Shown one piece after another: positions 15,986 through 25,454 of a DNA stretch of 39,634 nt (position 1 is its first letter; each line of letters begins with the position of its first letter). The stretch spans positions 1 to 39,634 of the forward strand of contig FR900992.1 of NCBI GenBank assembly GCA_000437915.1, given 5' to 3'. The translations under genes and the position numbers were made by a program. This stretch comes from Subdoligranulum sp. CAG:314 (GTDB lineage Bacteria > Bacillota > Clostridia > Christensenellales > CAG-314). A model generated the notes under the pieces. The model did not search any database. It was given only the letters and a program-made list of their open reading frames with translations, and had not been told where the DNA came from.

Positions 15986-17149
15986 CTATTTTGCGGATGC
16001 AAGTTCCAGCTTCAAATCGTTTTCCTTTATCCAGCCCGCCTTTCTTAAAATCAGGCAGAATGCCCAGCTTAAAACAGCCGGCAAAACAAACATAAGCAGA
16101 ACTATGCCCGTGACAAGCAGCCACGTGTCCACGACGCCTGCCGACGCTTCTATCGTGCCGAAAAGACCGACCAGCCCCGCAGTGCCCATACCTCCGCCCG
16201 AAGCATTGCACCTTAGCCCGAACAGGCAGGTTGCAAGCGGACCGCAAATTGCAGACGCAAGCGTGGGCGGTATGAGAATGCGCGGATTTTTCATGACGTT
16301 GGGAATTTGCAGCATACTCGTGCCGATTCCCTGCGATATGAGTCCCGACCAACGGTTTTCCTTGAAGCTCATGACCGCAAAACCCACCATGTGGCAGCAG
16401 CAGCCCACTACCGCAGCGCCTCCGGCAAGAAGCATTGCGTCGCTCGTATTGTTGAGCGCAATAGCCACCCATATAGCCGCGCTCGATGTAGGCAGAGTGA
16501 GCAAAATTCCCATAACCACGGCAATTATTATTCCCATAAAGAAAGGAGTAAACTCCGTGGCAAGGGCTATGCCTTCGCCGAGCTTTGCCAAAAGCCAGGT
16601 TACGGGCGGACAAAGCGTGACCGCAACGACTCCCGCGACAAGCATTGCCAAAAGCGGCAGTACGATTATATCCAGCTTTGTTCTGCCCGCAACGAGAGAG
16701 CAAATCTCCGCGGAAATCAAAGCGGCAAGATAAGCTCCTATCGGATTGCCGACGCCTACGGTTATTTGAAGCGTCGGAAGCCAGCCGCTTGCGTTTGCGC
16801 CCGCCATACCTGCGACTATGCAGGAAAAAATCGTAAGCTTGTCGCATTTGAGCGAATAGGCAATGCCAGCGCCTATTCCCGCGCCCATCATAAATTTCGC
16901 AACGGTTGCCACCTGCAAAAACAGATTGCTTATCCAATTGCCGTCCGCACCGCCGAGCAGCTTGCCCAGCTGCTCGAAAATCGTCCCCGCAATCAGCGTG
17001 GCGAAAAGCCCCAGAGCCATACCCGAAAAAGCGTCTATAAACCAACGCTTGGCCAGCCGTCTGACCACCAAACCAAAGCCGCGCTTTTTGCTTTCGGCAG
17101 GCTCTGTTTTTTGAATTTCCGTTTCCGATGTGTTTTTTTGTTCGTCCAT
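15986..17149 (-). CDS. PTS EIIC-like membrane protein, PfoR type (PTS_EIIC_2)
   Basis: 387 residues, with a charged cytoplasmic tail (1-35) followed by about nine or ten hydrophobic segments. The block RRLAKRWFIDAFSGMALGLF, together with GTIFEQLG and the Gly-rich late segments (CNASGGGMGTAGL), is typical of the PfoR/PTS_EIIC_2 family. No EIIA, EIIB or sugar-processing gene is near, so phosphotransferase transport is unproven, as for other lone members. AAGGAG sits 5 bases before the ATG. It starts 9 bases after the oligoendopeptidase stop, so it is in the same operon. Confidence 0.82.
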   Translation of the reverse strand: MDEQKNTSETEIQKTEPAESKKRGFGLVVRRLAKRWFIDAFSGMALGLFATLIAGTIFEQLGKLLGGADGNWISNLFLQVATVAKFMMGAGIGAGIAYSLKCDKLTIFSCIVAGMAGANASGWLPTLQITVGVGNPIGAYLAALISAEICSLVAGRTKLDIIVLPLLAMLVAGVVAVTLCPPVTWLLAKLGEGIALATEFTPFFMGIIIAVVMGILLTLPTSSAAIWVAIALNNTSDAMLLAGGAAVVGCCCHMVGFAVMSFKENRWSGLISQGIGTSMLQIPNVMKNPRILIPPTLASAICGPLATCLFGLRCNASGGGMGTAGLVGLFGTIEASAGVVDTWLLVTGIVLLMFVLPAVLSWAFCLILRKAGWIKENDLKLELASAK

Positions 17150-17158
17150 ATTTCTCCT

Positions 17159-18844
17159 TTATTCAAGTTGCAGAATCTTTTTCATTTCATCCACAACTTC
17201 AATAAAGGCTTCTTCGTTGAACGGACTCTTTAGGCCTACGGAGTCAAGCAGCTCCGAAAACGGCTTTGTACCGGCTTGGTTTAAGAACTTCATATATGTT
17301 TCAAACGCCTTGTCGAAATCCTTTCTCATCATGATAAGGAATTGGAAGGCAGTGAACTGCGCCAGGCAATAATCGATATAGTAAAACGGACTTTCAAAAA
17401 TGTGCATTTTGAGCTGCCATTTTCGTCCCGATTTGAAATAAGGCACACCCTTGACGCTAATCCACGGCATAAATTCGCGTTCGATTGACGCCCAGAACTT
17501 GTTTCGCTCGCGTTTTGTCAGATTGTAATAATCGTAAACCGTCTGCTGAAAATAATCCACGATTGTGCCGTAAGGCAAAAAGCAGAACGACTCGGCAATA
17601 TGCTGCCAGCGGTATACGTCTGCCTTTTCACCGAAAAACAATTCCATCCACCTGTGGGCGAAATACTCCATGCTCATGGAGTGCACCTCGCACGTTTCCA
17701 TCGTCCCCTGACGCGCAGCCCACGCAGCGCCGCAGTTTACGTCAAAGGATTTGAAGGCGGCAAGCGCGTGACCGAACTCGTGCGTCAAAACATCCACGTC
17801 GCCGGAAGAACCGTTGAAATTTGAAAGAATGAAGGGCAGCTTGTATTCCGAAAGCTCGGTGCAGTAGCCTCCGCCCCATTTGCCCTCGCGGCTCAAAAGG
17901 TCGAAAGCCTCGCTCTCTTTCATCGTCTCAAACAGCTTTTTTGTCTCCCCGCTCATTTGTGAATACATTTTTTCCGCGTTGTCTACAATATCCTGCGCAC
18001 TGCCCGACGGTACGGCTTCCTCTCTGCCGTAAACGCCGTCGTCGTAAACCATGAGCTTGTCGACGCCGCACTCCTTGCGGATTTTTTCCTTTATCTGACA
18101 ACAAACGGGCACCACGTACTTTTTTACGTTTTCGCGGAAAACCGCTATATCGTTGCTGTCATAGCAATTGCGCGTCATGCGCAGATAACCCAGCTCGGAA
18201 AAGCTTTCCATGCCGAGTTTTTTCGCCATACGCGTGCGGACTTTGACCAGCTTGTCGTAAATATCGTCGATTTTTTTGCCGTTGCGCTTCATTTCCTTTC
18301 CGAGAGCCATATACGCGCCCTTTCTCAGCTCTCTGTCGGGATTCGAATCATATTTTTTGATTTGCGCCGTAGTAAGCTTTTCACCGCGATACTCGACGAC
18401 AATGCCGCTCATTAGAGTGACGTACTCCGTGCACAGCTTGTTTTCCTCAACCATGTCGGCAAGTATTTTTTCGTCTATGCTCTTGGCGGAAATGAGGAAA
18501 TTGGTGAATACTATTTGCGGAATCCGCTCCTTTAAAGCCGACTTGAATTTGGAGTTGAGATAACACTTGTTGAGGTTGTTTAAGGCGTTGTCGATTTCAG
18601 GAGTTATCTCGTTGATATAGTCGTACTCCTTTGCGTAAAATTCGTCCTTAGTGTTTTGAGTGAAACGGATGTTTGCCAAAGACAGGTTTGTTCTCAGCTC
18701 GGAAACAACCTTGTCGATTTCCTTGTCGATTGCAAACTGCTCCTCAACGCTCTCCGCACTGTTGAAACGGCGGATAAAATCCTCAATCTGCGCGACGATT
18801 TTATCCTTGTCCGGCCTTGTGTAAGGCATCTGAGATACTTTCAT
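17159..18844 (-). CDS. M3-family oligoendopeptidase (PepF-like)
   Basis: 561 residues. The zinc motif HEFGH (355-359) and downstream ETCEVHSMSMEY (third ligand Glu in this stretch) mark an M3 metallopeptidase, and the length fits PepF/M3 oligoendopeptidases. These are cytoplasmic enzymes that trim short peptides. No signal peptide is seen. The start MKVSQMPYTR is chosen because AAGGAG (18853-18858) precedes it; the open frame extends 40 codons further without such a site. It lies 31 bases after the SDR gene and 9 bases before the EIIC gene. Confidence 0.92.
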   Translation of the reverse strand: MKVSQMPYTRPDKDKIVAQIEDFIRRFNSAESVEEQFAIDKEIDKVVSELRTNLSLANIRFTQNTKDEFYAKEYDYINEITPEIDNALNNLNKCYLNSKFKSALKERIPQIVFTNFLISAKSIDEKILADMVEENKLCTEYVTLMSGIVVEYRGEKLTTAQIKKYDSNPDRELRKGAYMALGKEMKRNGKKIDDIYDKLVKVRTRMAKKLGMESFSELGYLRMTRNCYDSNDIAVFRENVKKYVVPVCCQIKEKIRKECGVDKLMVYDDGVYGREEAVPSGSAQDIVDNAEKMYSQMSGETKKLFETMKESEAFDLLSREGKWGGGYCTELSEYKLPFILSNFNGSSGDVDVLTHEFGHALAAFKSFDVNCGAAWAARQGTMETCEVHSMSMEYFAHRWMELFFGEKADVYRWQHIAESFCFLPYGTIVDYFQQTVYDYYNLTKRERNKFWASIEREFMPWISVKGVPYFKSGRKWQLKMHIFESPFYYIDYCLAQFTAFQFLIMMRKDFDKAFETYMKFLNQAGTKPFSELLDSVGLKSPFNEEAFIEVVDEMKKILQLE

Positions 18845-18875
18845 AAAAAGAACTCCTTGTTGTGTTGAATTATAA

Positions 18876-19607
18876 TTATATATACAGTCCGCCGTTGACG
18901 GACAAAACCTGACCTGTGATGTATGACGAGTCGTCGCCGGCGAGAAAAGCAACTGCACGGGCAATTTCCTCCGGAGAGCCTGCGCGGTTCATCGGAATCT
19001 GCTCCAAAAATTCCTCCCTCTCCTTTTCGGACAGTCTGTCGTTCATTTCCGTGCCGACAAAGCCGGGACTCACGCAGTTGACGCGCACTCCCGCAAGAGC
19101 GTATTCCTTGGCAAGAGCCTTGACCAATCCGACGACTCCCGCTTTGGAAGCGGAGTAAACAGCCTCGCAGGAAGCGCCCGTTTCCCCCCATACGGAAGAA
19201 ACCGCCACTATGCTGCCTTTGCCCGCGCCTGTCATATACGGCGCGGCTGCCTTCACGCAATTGTACGCGCCTTTGAGATTTGTGCGCATAACGGCTTCGT
19301 ACTCCTCCTCCGAGACGTCGTCCAACAGCCCGAAATGCGATATGCCTGCGTTAAGCACCAAGACGTCGAGACGTTTATATTTTGAAACAAATGCCTCGAT
19401 TCCGCTTTTGACCTGCAAAAAATCTCCCACGTCGAAAGGGAGCTCCGACGCGTCGCCGCCCGACGACAAAATTTCCGTTACCGTCCGCAGCGCGGCCGCG
19501 CGGTTTTTTAAATAATTGACGCCTACGGTATAGCCCTGCTTTGCCAAAAGCAGGGCGACGGCTTTGCCTATGCCGCGCGACGCCCCAGTAACCAATGCCG
19601 TTTTCAC
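18876..19607 (-). CDS. SDR-family oxidoreductase, FabG-like
   Basis: 243 residues from a GTG at 19605-19607, which overlaps the TGA of the upstream ATPase (GTGA) and has AAGGAG 7 bases before it; longer readings lie inside the ATPase gene. It shows the cofactor motif TGASRGIG (7-14), NAG, the catalytic Ser in VAVSSVWGE and YSASKAG (Tyr/Lys), and ends SYITGQVLSVNGGLYI, very like 3-oxoacyl-ACP reductase FabG. There are no other fatty-acid synthesis genes nearby, so the substrate is uncertain. It probably uses NADP(H). Confidence 0.88.
   Translation of the reverse strand: MKTALVTGASRGIGKAVALLLAKQGYTVGVNYLKNRAAALRTVTEILSSGGDASELPFDVGDFLQVKSGIEAFVSKYKRLDVLVLNAGISHFGLLDDVSEEEYEAVMRTNLKGAYNCVKAAAPYMTGAGKGSIVAVSSVWGETGASCEAVYSASKAGVVGLVKALAKEYALAGVRVNCVSPGFVGTEMNDRLSEKEREEFLEQIPMNRAGSPEEIARAVAFLAGDDSSYITGQVLSVNGGLYI
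18877..18905 (-). promoter_or_regulatory. Possible internal promoter before the oligoendopeptidase
   Basis: TTGTCC (18900-18905), a 17-base spacer and TATATA (18877-18882), overlapping the end of the SDR gene. It could add independent expression of the three downstream genes. Confidence 0.35.
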
Positions 19608-22369
19608 GCTGTTTCTCCTTTTCGTCTCAAACGCCTGACAAATCCGCCTGCGGCGTTGACGATTTTTGCGACAAGCCACATATTGAATTTGAGTAACGGA
19701 AAAGATATAAGAACGGATGAGACAAGCAGCAAAATCTCCACGCCGTTGAGCCTGACGTAGCCGAAAAACCACGGCAAAGCAAATATGCCCAACAACACCA
19801 GAACAAGCACTCCCGCAAGCATGAGGGACTTCCACCAGTTGAGCGGTTTGCAAGCGTAGTAAAGCGCGAAATAGCTGCCGAAGGTCAACGCCAGCACCGC
19901 TATGGTGGAAAACTCGTCAAGCCCTATGCTGACCGACAGCCAGCCCGAGCTTTGCGTGGACAAAAACACGACGTACAGGGAAACTGTTACTACAAGAAAC
20001 GTAAGCGACGCGGGAAAACTGCGTTTGGCTACGTTTACGAGGAACCTCCCCCGTATTATATCGTTGTTTTTTTGCAGCGCGAGTATGGTTGTGGGCAGCC
20101 CGACGATAATCATTTCCAACAGCATGACCTGCGAAGAAGTAAACGGATAAGCCACCTTTTGCCCGAAGCCGTAATTGGCTATGACGATAAGCAGGTTCAG
20201 CACAATCGTATAAATAGTCTTCATAAAATACATGCTTGTCGCCGCCTGTATGTTGTTCACGACCTGCCGCCCCTCGGCAACAACCTGAGGAAGGCTCGCA
20301 AAGTTGTCGTCCAGCAAAACCAGATGCGCCGCGTTGCACGCCGCCTGACTTCCTCCCGCAAGCGCGATTGCACAGTCGGACTCGCGCAGAGCAAGTATAT
20401 CGTTTACGCCGTCCCCCGTCATTGCCACCGTGTGTCCCGCCTTTTTGATTGCCTTTACCAAAACGGCTTTCTGCTCGGGCGAAACCCTGCCGAAAACTGT
20501 GTATTTCGTAGCAATCTCGGCAACCGTTTTTTCGTCCAGACCTTCGAGACTTATATAATTTTCCGCGTTTTCCACACCCACCTTGGCGGCGATGTGGCTA
20601 ACGGTCAACGGATTGTCGCCGCTTATTATCTTTGCGCCTACGCCGTTTTCCTTAAACCAATTGATTGTTTTTACCGCGTCGTCGCGTATATGGTCCTCAA
20701 TCACAATCAGCGCAATCGGACGGCGCACGACGGGCAGTTTTATTTCCTCGTCCTTTTTGGCATAAATTACGCTGGACGACTGCGCCAGCAGCAACACTCT
20801 GAAACCCTTTTCGGCATATTTCCTGACCAACGAATCAACCCGTTGATTTTTCGAGTTGAGCACAAATTCGGGCGCGCCGAGAAAAAAGGTGCCTTCCTTT
20901 TCAAAGGATACCGCGGACAGCTTGCGCGAGGAGGAAAAAGGAACGATTGCCGTATGTTTAAGCACGCTTTTGGCGCCGAAATGCTTTTTTAAAGCTTTGG
21001 ACGTCATGTTTTTGTCGTTTTGCGCCTTCAACACCGAACCCATGATTTCTTTTAGAGTGTAGCGGGAGCCGCTGTTGAAATCAATGGTCTCCACCACGCG
21101 CATGGTTCCGTCCGTCAATGTGCCGGTTTTGTCAAGACAAATGGTATCCACACGGGCGAGCATTTCAATACAATACAGCTCCTGCACCATTGTCTTGCGT
21201 TTTGAAAGCCTGATAACGCTTACCGCAAGCGTCATGCTCGTGAGCAGGAAAGGTCCCGCCGGTATCATACCGATAACGCTGCCCGCCGTGTTGGTCAGCG
21301 CCCTTATAAAAGCCTCGTCACTGTTCAGCCCCGAAGCCAGAAATGTCGTATAATTGGTCTGCCACATAAAGTAAATCATCAGTATGATAATCACCGCAAC
21401 GACCTTGAGTATGATTTTGAGACCGCCGAGCAGCTGCGAGCGCGGCTTTTTGTATTTCCGTGCGCGGCTTGTCAGCCCTTCTATATAATTTGCCTCGGCT
21501 ATTTTGTCCGCTCTTGCAAGACAGGCGCCCGAAACGACATAGCTGCCCGCAAACAAAGTATCTCCCTTTTTTTTGACAACAGACTCGGATTCTCCCGTAA
21601 GCATCGATTCGTTTACTTCGGTCTGACCTTCGAGAACAACGGCGTCGGCGCAAATCTGAACGCCCGTTTCAAGCTTCATCACGTCGTCAAGCACGATTTC
21701 TTCGACTGAAATTTCCGTTTCCTTGCCGTCGCGCACTACCTTGACGGCGGGAGCGGCAACGATTCTCAACTTGTCAAGAGACTTTTTGGATTTAATCTCC
21801 TGAAAAATCGCTATGCCCGTGTTGACAACGGCAACAATCAAAAAAGTAATCTGAGTCCATTGGGCGTAAACCATAAGTATAACGGCAATGACCAGATACA
21901 GCATATTGAAAAAAGTGAAAATATTGCCGAGAAAAATCTGAAGTACGGATTTTCCCTGTTTGCGCGGCAATTCGTTTACGTAGCCGTCCTCTTTTCTGCT
22001 TTCAACCTGTTCGCTTGTCAATCCCTCGTCCGCCCGCGGACAATATCTTTGCGCCAGACTCAAATCGGGAGTTTTGCGGCGCTTTTTTTTGCGGGAAGCT
22101 TTTTTGCTTTTTTCCTCGCCGTCGCCGTCGTCAGGCAGCCGCGGCTCGTCTGCCGACGCTTCTTCCGTCTCCGAAAGCTCGTTTCCCCGATTTTCCTCGT
22201 TTGAAGAACTTTTTTTTCTTGCGGCGAACAAATTTTTGAGCCGCGTCGAAACCGACGCTTCGGAAACCTCTTTTTCCGTTTTTTCGGCAACGCAAGGCGC
22301 GGCGGAATCCTCCGCCGCTTCCAAATCGTCTTTAAGTGTAAAAATCGGCTGCGTACCGTCGTTCTTCAT
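19604..22369 (-). CDS. Cation-transporting P-type ATPase, CtpE-like
   Basis: 921 residues. The first ~105 are a charged, low-complexity extension (Glu/Lys/Ser, then KKKRRK). The ATPase core starts near LAQRYCP, with membrane pairs near 145-190 and 315-380, the TGES actuator loop (258-261), phosphorylation site DKTGTLTD (Asp413), hinge MTGDGVND and C-terminal membrane segments. Sequence around EIKSKKSLDKL and QELYCIEMLARVD resembles CtpE-type ATPases, some of which move calcium. The M4 motif that usually reads PEGL is PAGP here (370-373), losing the acidic ligand, so cation choice is uncertain. The start is 1 base after the hisS stop; its stop overlaps the SDR start. Confidence 0.9.
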   Translation of the reverse strand: MKNDGTQPIFTLKDDLEAAEDSAAPCVAEKTEKEVSEASVSTRLKNLFAARKKSSSNEENRGNELSETEEASADEPRLPDDGDGEEKSKKASRKKKRRKTPDLSLAQRYCPRADEGLTSEQVESRKEDGYVNELPRKQGKSVLQIFLGNIFTFFNMLYLVIAVILMVYAQWTQITFLIVAVVNTGIAIFQEIKSKKSLDKLRIVAAPAVKVVRDGKETEISVEEIVLDDVMKLETGVQICADAVVLEGQTEVNESMLTGESESVVKKKGDTLFAGSYVVSGACLARADKIAEANYIEGLTSRARKYKKPRSQLLGGLKIILKVVAVIIILMIYFMWQTNYTTFLASGLNSDEAFIRALTNTAGSVIGMIPAGPFLLTSMTLAVSVIRLSKRKTMVQELYCIEMLARVDTICLDKTGTLTDGTMRVVETIDFNSGSRYTLKEIMGSVLKAQNDKNMTSKALKKHFGAKSVLKHTAIVPFSSSRKLSAVSFEKEGTFFLGAPEFVLNSKNQRVDSLVRKYAEKGFRVLLLAQSSSVIYAKKDEEIKLPVVRRPIALIVIEDHIRDDAVKTINWFKENGVGAKIISGDNPLTVSHIAAKVGVENAENYISLEGLDEKTVAEIATKYTVFGRVSPEQKAVLVKAIKKAGHTVAMTGDGVNDILALRESDCAIALAGGSQAACNAAHLVLLDDNFASLPQVVAEGRQVVNNIQAATSMYFMKTIYTIVLNLLIVIANYGFGQKVAYPFTSSQVMLLEMIIVGLPTTILALQKNNDIIRGRFLVNVAKRSFPASLTFLVVTVSLYVVFLSTQSSGWLSVSIGLDEFSTIAVLALTFGSYFALYYACKPLNWWKSLMLAGVLVLVLLGIFALPWFFGYVRLNGVEILLLVSSVLISFPLLKFNMWLVAKIVNAAGGFVRRLRRKGETA

Positions 22370-22370
22370 G

Positions 22371-23609
22371 TCAATCCAACTTTTTTATTCCCTGTTCCGA
22401 GCAAACGAAAAACTCCGTATATCCCGCCTGCTTCAACGAACTAAGCTGAAATCCGAAATTTTTTATTTTTTTGAGAACAAGACACACGTTGCCCTCCGTC
22501 CGCTTTTGCGCTGCCGCAGACAACGCCGAAGACAACACTGCGGGCGAAGCGTTCTTTTCCGTAAGGAAAACTACTTTGCCCTGTCCGTCGTCCACCGTCA
22601 TGCCCTTGTCTTTGAGAATATTGAAAATTCGCTCGAAGCCTATGCTGAAACCGCAGGCGCATACTTTGCCGCCGATTAACTTGCCGAGCAGCTCGTCGTA
22701 CCTGCCGCCTCCGCCCACCGAAATTCCGTAATCTCCGTAGGAAATCTCGAAAATCGTGCCCGTGTAATAATTCATGCCGCGCACGAGAGAAGCGTCGAAC
22801 CTGATTTTTTCAAAACCGCAAGCCCTGACCGTGCCGAAAATATTGACAAGATTTTCTCCCGCTTCGGGACAAAGGGAACAGGCCTTTTCCAGCGCAGCCT
22901 TTTCGTTTTCGTCCCCGAGGCTCTCCGTAAGCTCGACGAGCTTTTTTGCGCCGTCAGCACCGAATGCCTCCGAAAGCTCCTTTTCTACGCCGTCCGCGCC
23001 GATTTTGTCCAGCTTGTCCAAAGTTACAAACACCTTGTCGAAATCCTTTTCGCAAAAGCCGCAAGCAAGGGCAAGCGCCTTTAACAACCGTCTGTCGTTG
23101 ACTCTCACGCAAAAATCAGGCAAGCCGAGCTTTTCCAAAGCTTCGCCCGTTGCGAGTATGAGCTCTGTTTCGGCAAGGAAGGACTCCTCGTTGATTATAT
23201 CGATGTCGCATTGCACGAACTGACGGAAACGCCCCTTTTGCGGACGCTCGGCGCGCCAGACGCTGCCCGTCTGCATAGCCTTGAAAACGGAGGGCAGCTT
23301 GCCGCAGTTGTTGGCAAAATACCTTGTGAGCGGCACCGTCAAATCGTAACGCAAGCCCAAGTCGCACAAATCGTCGGCGGATGAGTTTTCCAGCTTTTCG
23401 CCGCGTTTGAGAATTTTGAAAATAAGCTTTTCGTTGTCGCCGCCCTGCTTGGAGGTCAAAAGTCCCAAATCCTCTACGCAGGGAGTTTCTATTCCCGTAA
23501 ATCCGTATGAGCGGTAAACGCCTTTTATTGTGTCCGAAATTTTTTCCCTAAGCAGCAAATCCTCGGGAAGAATATCTCTCATACCCTTAGGGGGAGTTTT
23601 GTCAAACAT
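22371..23609 (-). CDS. hisS: Histidyl-tRNA synthetase
   Basis: 412 residues, class II aminoacyl-tRNA synthetase. Seen are the N-terminal PPKGMRDILP, the motif 2 region RAERPQKGRFRQFVQCDIDI, the histidine-binding RGMNYYTGTIFE, GGGGRYDEL and motif 3 GFSIGFERI. A C-terminal anticodon-binding domain follows (from about 325, VVFLTEK), a little short. The intact RGxxYYTG loop supports a real synthetase rather than the HisZ regulatory paralogue. AAGGA precedes the ATG. It is the first gene of the operon, driven by the promoter at 23635-23663. No T-box leader fits in the short gap. Confidence 0.92.
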   Translation of the reverse strand: MFDKTPPKGMRDILPEDLLLREKISDTIKGVYRSYGFTGIETPCVEDLGLLTSKQGGDNEKLIFKILKRGEKLENSSADDLCDLGLRYDLTVPLTRYFANNCGKLPSVFKAMQTGSVWRAERPQKGRFRQFVQCDIDIINEESFLAETELILATGEALEKLGLPDFCVRVNDRRLLKALALACGFCEKDFDKVFVTLDKLDKIGADGVEKELSEAFGADGAKKLVELTESLGDENEKAALEKACSLCPEAGENLVNIFGTVRACGFEKIRFDASLVRGMNYYTGTIFEISYGDYGISVGGGGRYDELLGKLIGGKVCACGFSIGFERIFNILKDKGMTVDDGQGKVVFLTEKNASPAVLSSALSAAAQKRTEGNVCLVLKKIKNFGFQLSSLKQAGYTEFFVCSEQGIKKLD

Positions 23610-23634
23610 TTTTTTATCCTTGTCTTAATGTTTT

Positions 23635-23663
23635 ATTTTAACATCGAGCGGAAATATTGTCAA
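23635..23663 (-). promoter_or_regulatory. Strong promoter of the hisS operon
   Basis: TTGACA (23658-23663), a 17-base spacer and TAAAAT (23635-23640) on the minus strand, 25 bases before the hisS ATG. The -35 box abuts the stop codon of the phospho-sugar mutase. Confidence 0.85.
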
Positions 23664-25319
23664 TCAATTAAATATTCTGTCCGCCCACCTCGCCATTGCG
23701 TCAAGCACTATGTCTCCCTGCTTGTCGCTTTCGTTGGCAAACAGATACAGCTTTATCAAAGGCTCGGTTCCGCTCGGACGTATGACCAAACGGTTTCCGT
23801 GAATCATATCTACAATCAGCATGTCGCTCCTGCCGAAATCCTTGTATTTGGAAACGCGCAAATCCGTTTTGGACGTTACCGGAATTCCGTTTATATCGTC
23901 TTTTATTGCCGTGCGGACGTAATCCAGCAGCTCCTGTTTTCTTTTTTCGCCGTCGGCTCCCGCAAACTCATAGGAAATCTGCCTGTTTTTGAAATTGCCG
24001 TATTTCATTTTCAGATTTTTGAATTTGTCCACAAGCGTAAGGTTTTTGCGTTTTAAGGCTGCGCACATCTGCACGGCAACCAAAGACGCCACGACGGCGT
24101 CCTTTTCGCGAACTCTGTCCCCCACCAGATAACCGCAGCTTTCCTCCATACCCATGACGAAATCGCGCTGTCTGTCAAATTCAAGCTCTGTCACCTTGGC
24201 ACCGATGTTTTTGAACCCTATCATGGTTTCAATCGTCTCTGCGTCGAAAACTTCCGCAATTTTGTCAATCATAGGCGTAGTGACCACGGATTTGACTACA
24301 ACGGGATTTTGCGGCATCCTCTTGGTCTGCTTCATGCTGTAAAGCACAAATTCCGTCATGAGCGCGGCGACCGTGTTGCCGTCCAGCACGACATATTCGC
24401 CCTTGTGCAGCACGGCAAGCCCCATTCTGTCGCAGTCGGGATCCGTAAGTATGACAATATCGGATTTTTCCCGCTTGGCTTCCTCGATTGCCAGCTCAAA
24501 GGTCTGCGGCTTTTGCGGGTCGGGCGACGGGCAGGTGGTAAATTTTTCATTGGGGAAGGATTGAGCCGTAACGGTTTTGACTTCCTTGACTCCCGCCCGC
24601 TCCAAAATACGCGGAACCATATGCCAGCCCGTGCCGTTGAGCGGCGAATACATCACCTTCACGTCCTTTGCGGGCAACGGAGAAATTTCCCAGACCGCAT
24701 CGAGGTAATCCCGCTTTATCTTGTCCGTCATATACTCGATTTTTTCTTCTTCCAGACAACCGTTGAGGTCTCCCATAGGCACGGAAAAATATTCTATTTT
24801 GGACATTTCCGCGGAGATTTCCGCCACGGCAGAGTCGTTTATCTGACAGCCCGTGTTGTTATAAAATTTGAAGCCGTTGTATTCCTTGGGATTGTGACTC
24901 GCGGTGAACATAATTCCGCCGTCCGCTCTGAGCGTCCTAATCGCAAAAGACAAAAACGGCGTGGGCTGCATTGTGTGCGCAAGAAACACCTTGATACCGG
25001 AGTTTGCCAAAATGCACGATGCAATCTGCGCAAAGCGCTGCGAGTTGTGGCGGCTGTCAAAGCTAATGGCAACCGACTGCGCTTTTTTCCTGTTGAGAAA
25101 AACCGCGTATGCTTTGACGGCGCGGGCAACCGTGTAAATGTTGACGCAGTTGGGACCTGCGCCCAGCTTGCCTCTTATGCCCGCTGTTCCGAAAGACAAA
25201 TCCTTAAAAAAGCAATTTTCTTTGGCAACCTCGTCGCCTTCGAGTTTGTTTAACTCGTTTCTGATTTCTTCGTCATACACGTTGGCCTTCCAAAAGGCGA
25301 ATTTGTCATTGTAACTCAT
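23664..25319 (-). CDS. Phospho-sugar mutase (phosphoglucomutase/phosphomannomutase)
   Basis: 551 residues, the usual length for PgcA-type alpha-phosphohexomutases. Active-site TASHNP (catalytic Ser141), metal loop DPDCDR (293-298), sugar-binding EESCGY and phosphate-binding RPSGTEP near the C-terminus are all intact, as is FGTAGIRG near residue 43. It interconverts hexose 1- and 6-phosphates, probably glucose, feeding cell-envelope sugar nucleotides or glycogen. It is a single gene with its own promoter and is divergent from a small lipoprotein gene. No terminator is visible before the hisS promoter, so some read-through is possible. Confidence 0.93.
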   Translation of the reverse strand: MSYNDKFAFWKANVYDEEIRNELNKLEGDEVAKENCFFKDLSFGTAGIRGKLGAGPNCVNIYTVARAVKAYAVFLNRKKAQSVAISFDSRHNSQRFAQIASCILANSGIKVFLAHTMQPTPFLSFAIRTLRADGGIMFTASHNPKEYNGFKFYNNTGCQINDSAVAEISAEMSKIEYFSVPMGDLNGCLEEEKIEYMTDKIKRDYLDAVWEISPLPAKDVKVMYSPLNGTGWHMVPRILERAGVKEVKTVTAQSFPNEKFTTCPSPDPQKPQTFELAIEEAKREKSDIVILTDPDCDRMGLAVLHKGEYVVLDGNTVAALMTEFVLYSMKQTKRMPQNPVVVKSVVTTPMIDKIAEVFDAETIETMIGFKNIGAKVTELEFDRQRDFVMGMEESCGYLVGDRVREKDAVVASLVAVQMCAALKRKNLTLVDKFKNLKMKYGNFKNRQISYEFAGADGEKRKQELLDYVRTAIKDDINGIPVTSKTDLRVSKYKDFGRSDMLIVDMIHGNRLVIRPSGTEPLIKLYLFANESDKQGDIVLDAMARWADRIFN

Positions 25320-25345
25320 AAACTGTTTTTATCCCTTTTTCTTTT

Positions 25346-25374
25346 ATTATAACACAAGCATTGAAAATTTGCCA
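25346..25374 (-). promoter_or_regulatory. Candidate promoter of the phospho-sugar mutase
   Basis: A consensus TATAAT (25346-25351) with TG-rich sequence just upstream, and a weak -35 TGGCAA (25369-25374) at 17 bases, 26 bases before the ATG. Confidence 0.6.
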
Positions 25375-25454
25375 CCGTTAGTGCGTATTAAAAAAATTTT
25401 TTGCCGCGCGGGTTGAGACGTTTTAAACCGCAGGAACAATACATATATTTTAAT

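Noticed and set aside
15861..17045. A 394-codon minus-strand frame overlapping the EIIC gene
   Set aside because: It is an alternative frame of the PfoR-like gene, rich in Arg, Cys and His with no membrane segments, and overlaps the metallophosphoesterase start. It is a coding shadow.
18845..18964. Longer start for the oligoendopeptidase
   Set aside because: It would overlap the SDR gene end and lacks a ribosome binding site; AAGGAG supports 18844.
19608..19853. Longer start for the SDR protein
   Set aside because: These codons lie inside the ATPase gene in another frame and do not belong to the SDR fold, which begins at the GTG.
23610..23663. Possible T-box or riboswitch before hisS
   Set aside because: Only about 25 bases separate the -10 box from the ATG, too short for a T-box leader.
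25384..25402. A/T palindrome (A-run followed by T-run) between the divergent genes
   Set aside because: A simple A-tract/T-tract junction; there is no GC stem, so not a terminator, and no clear function.
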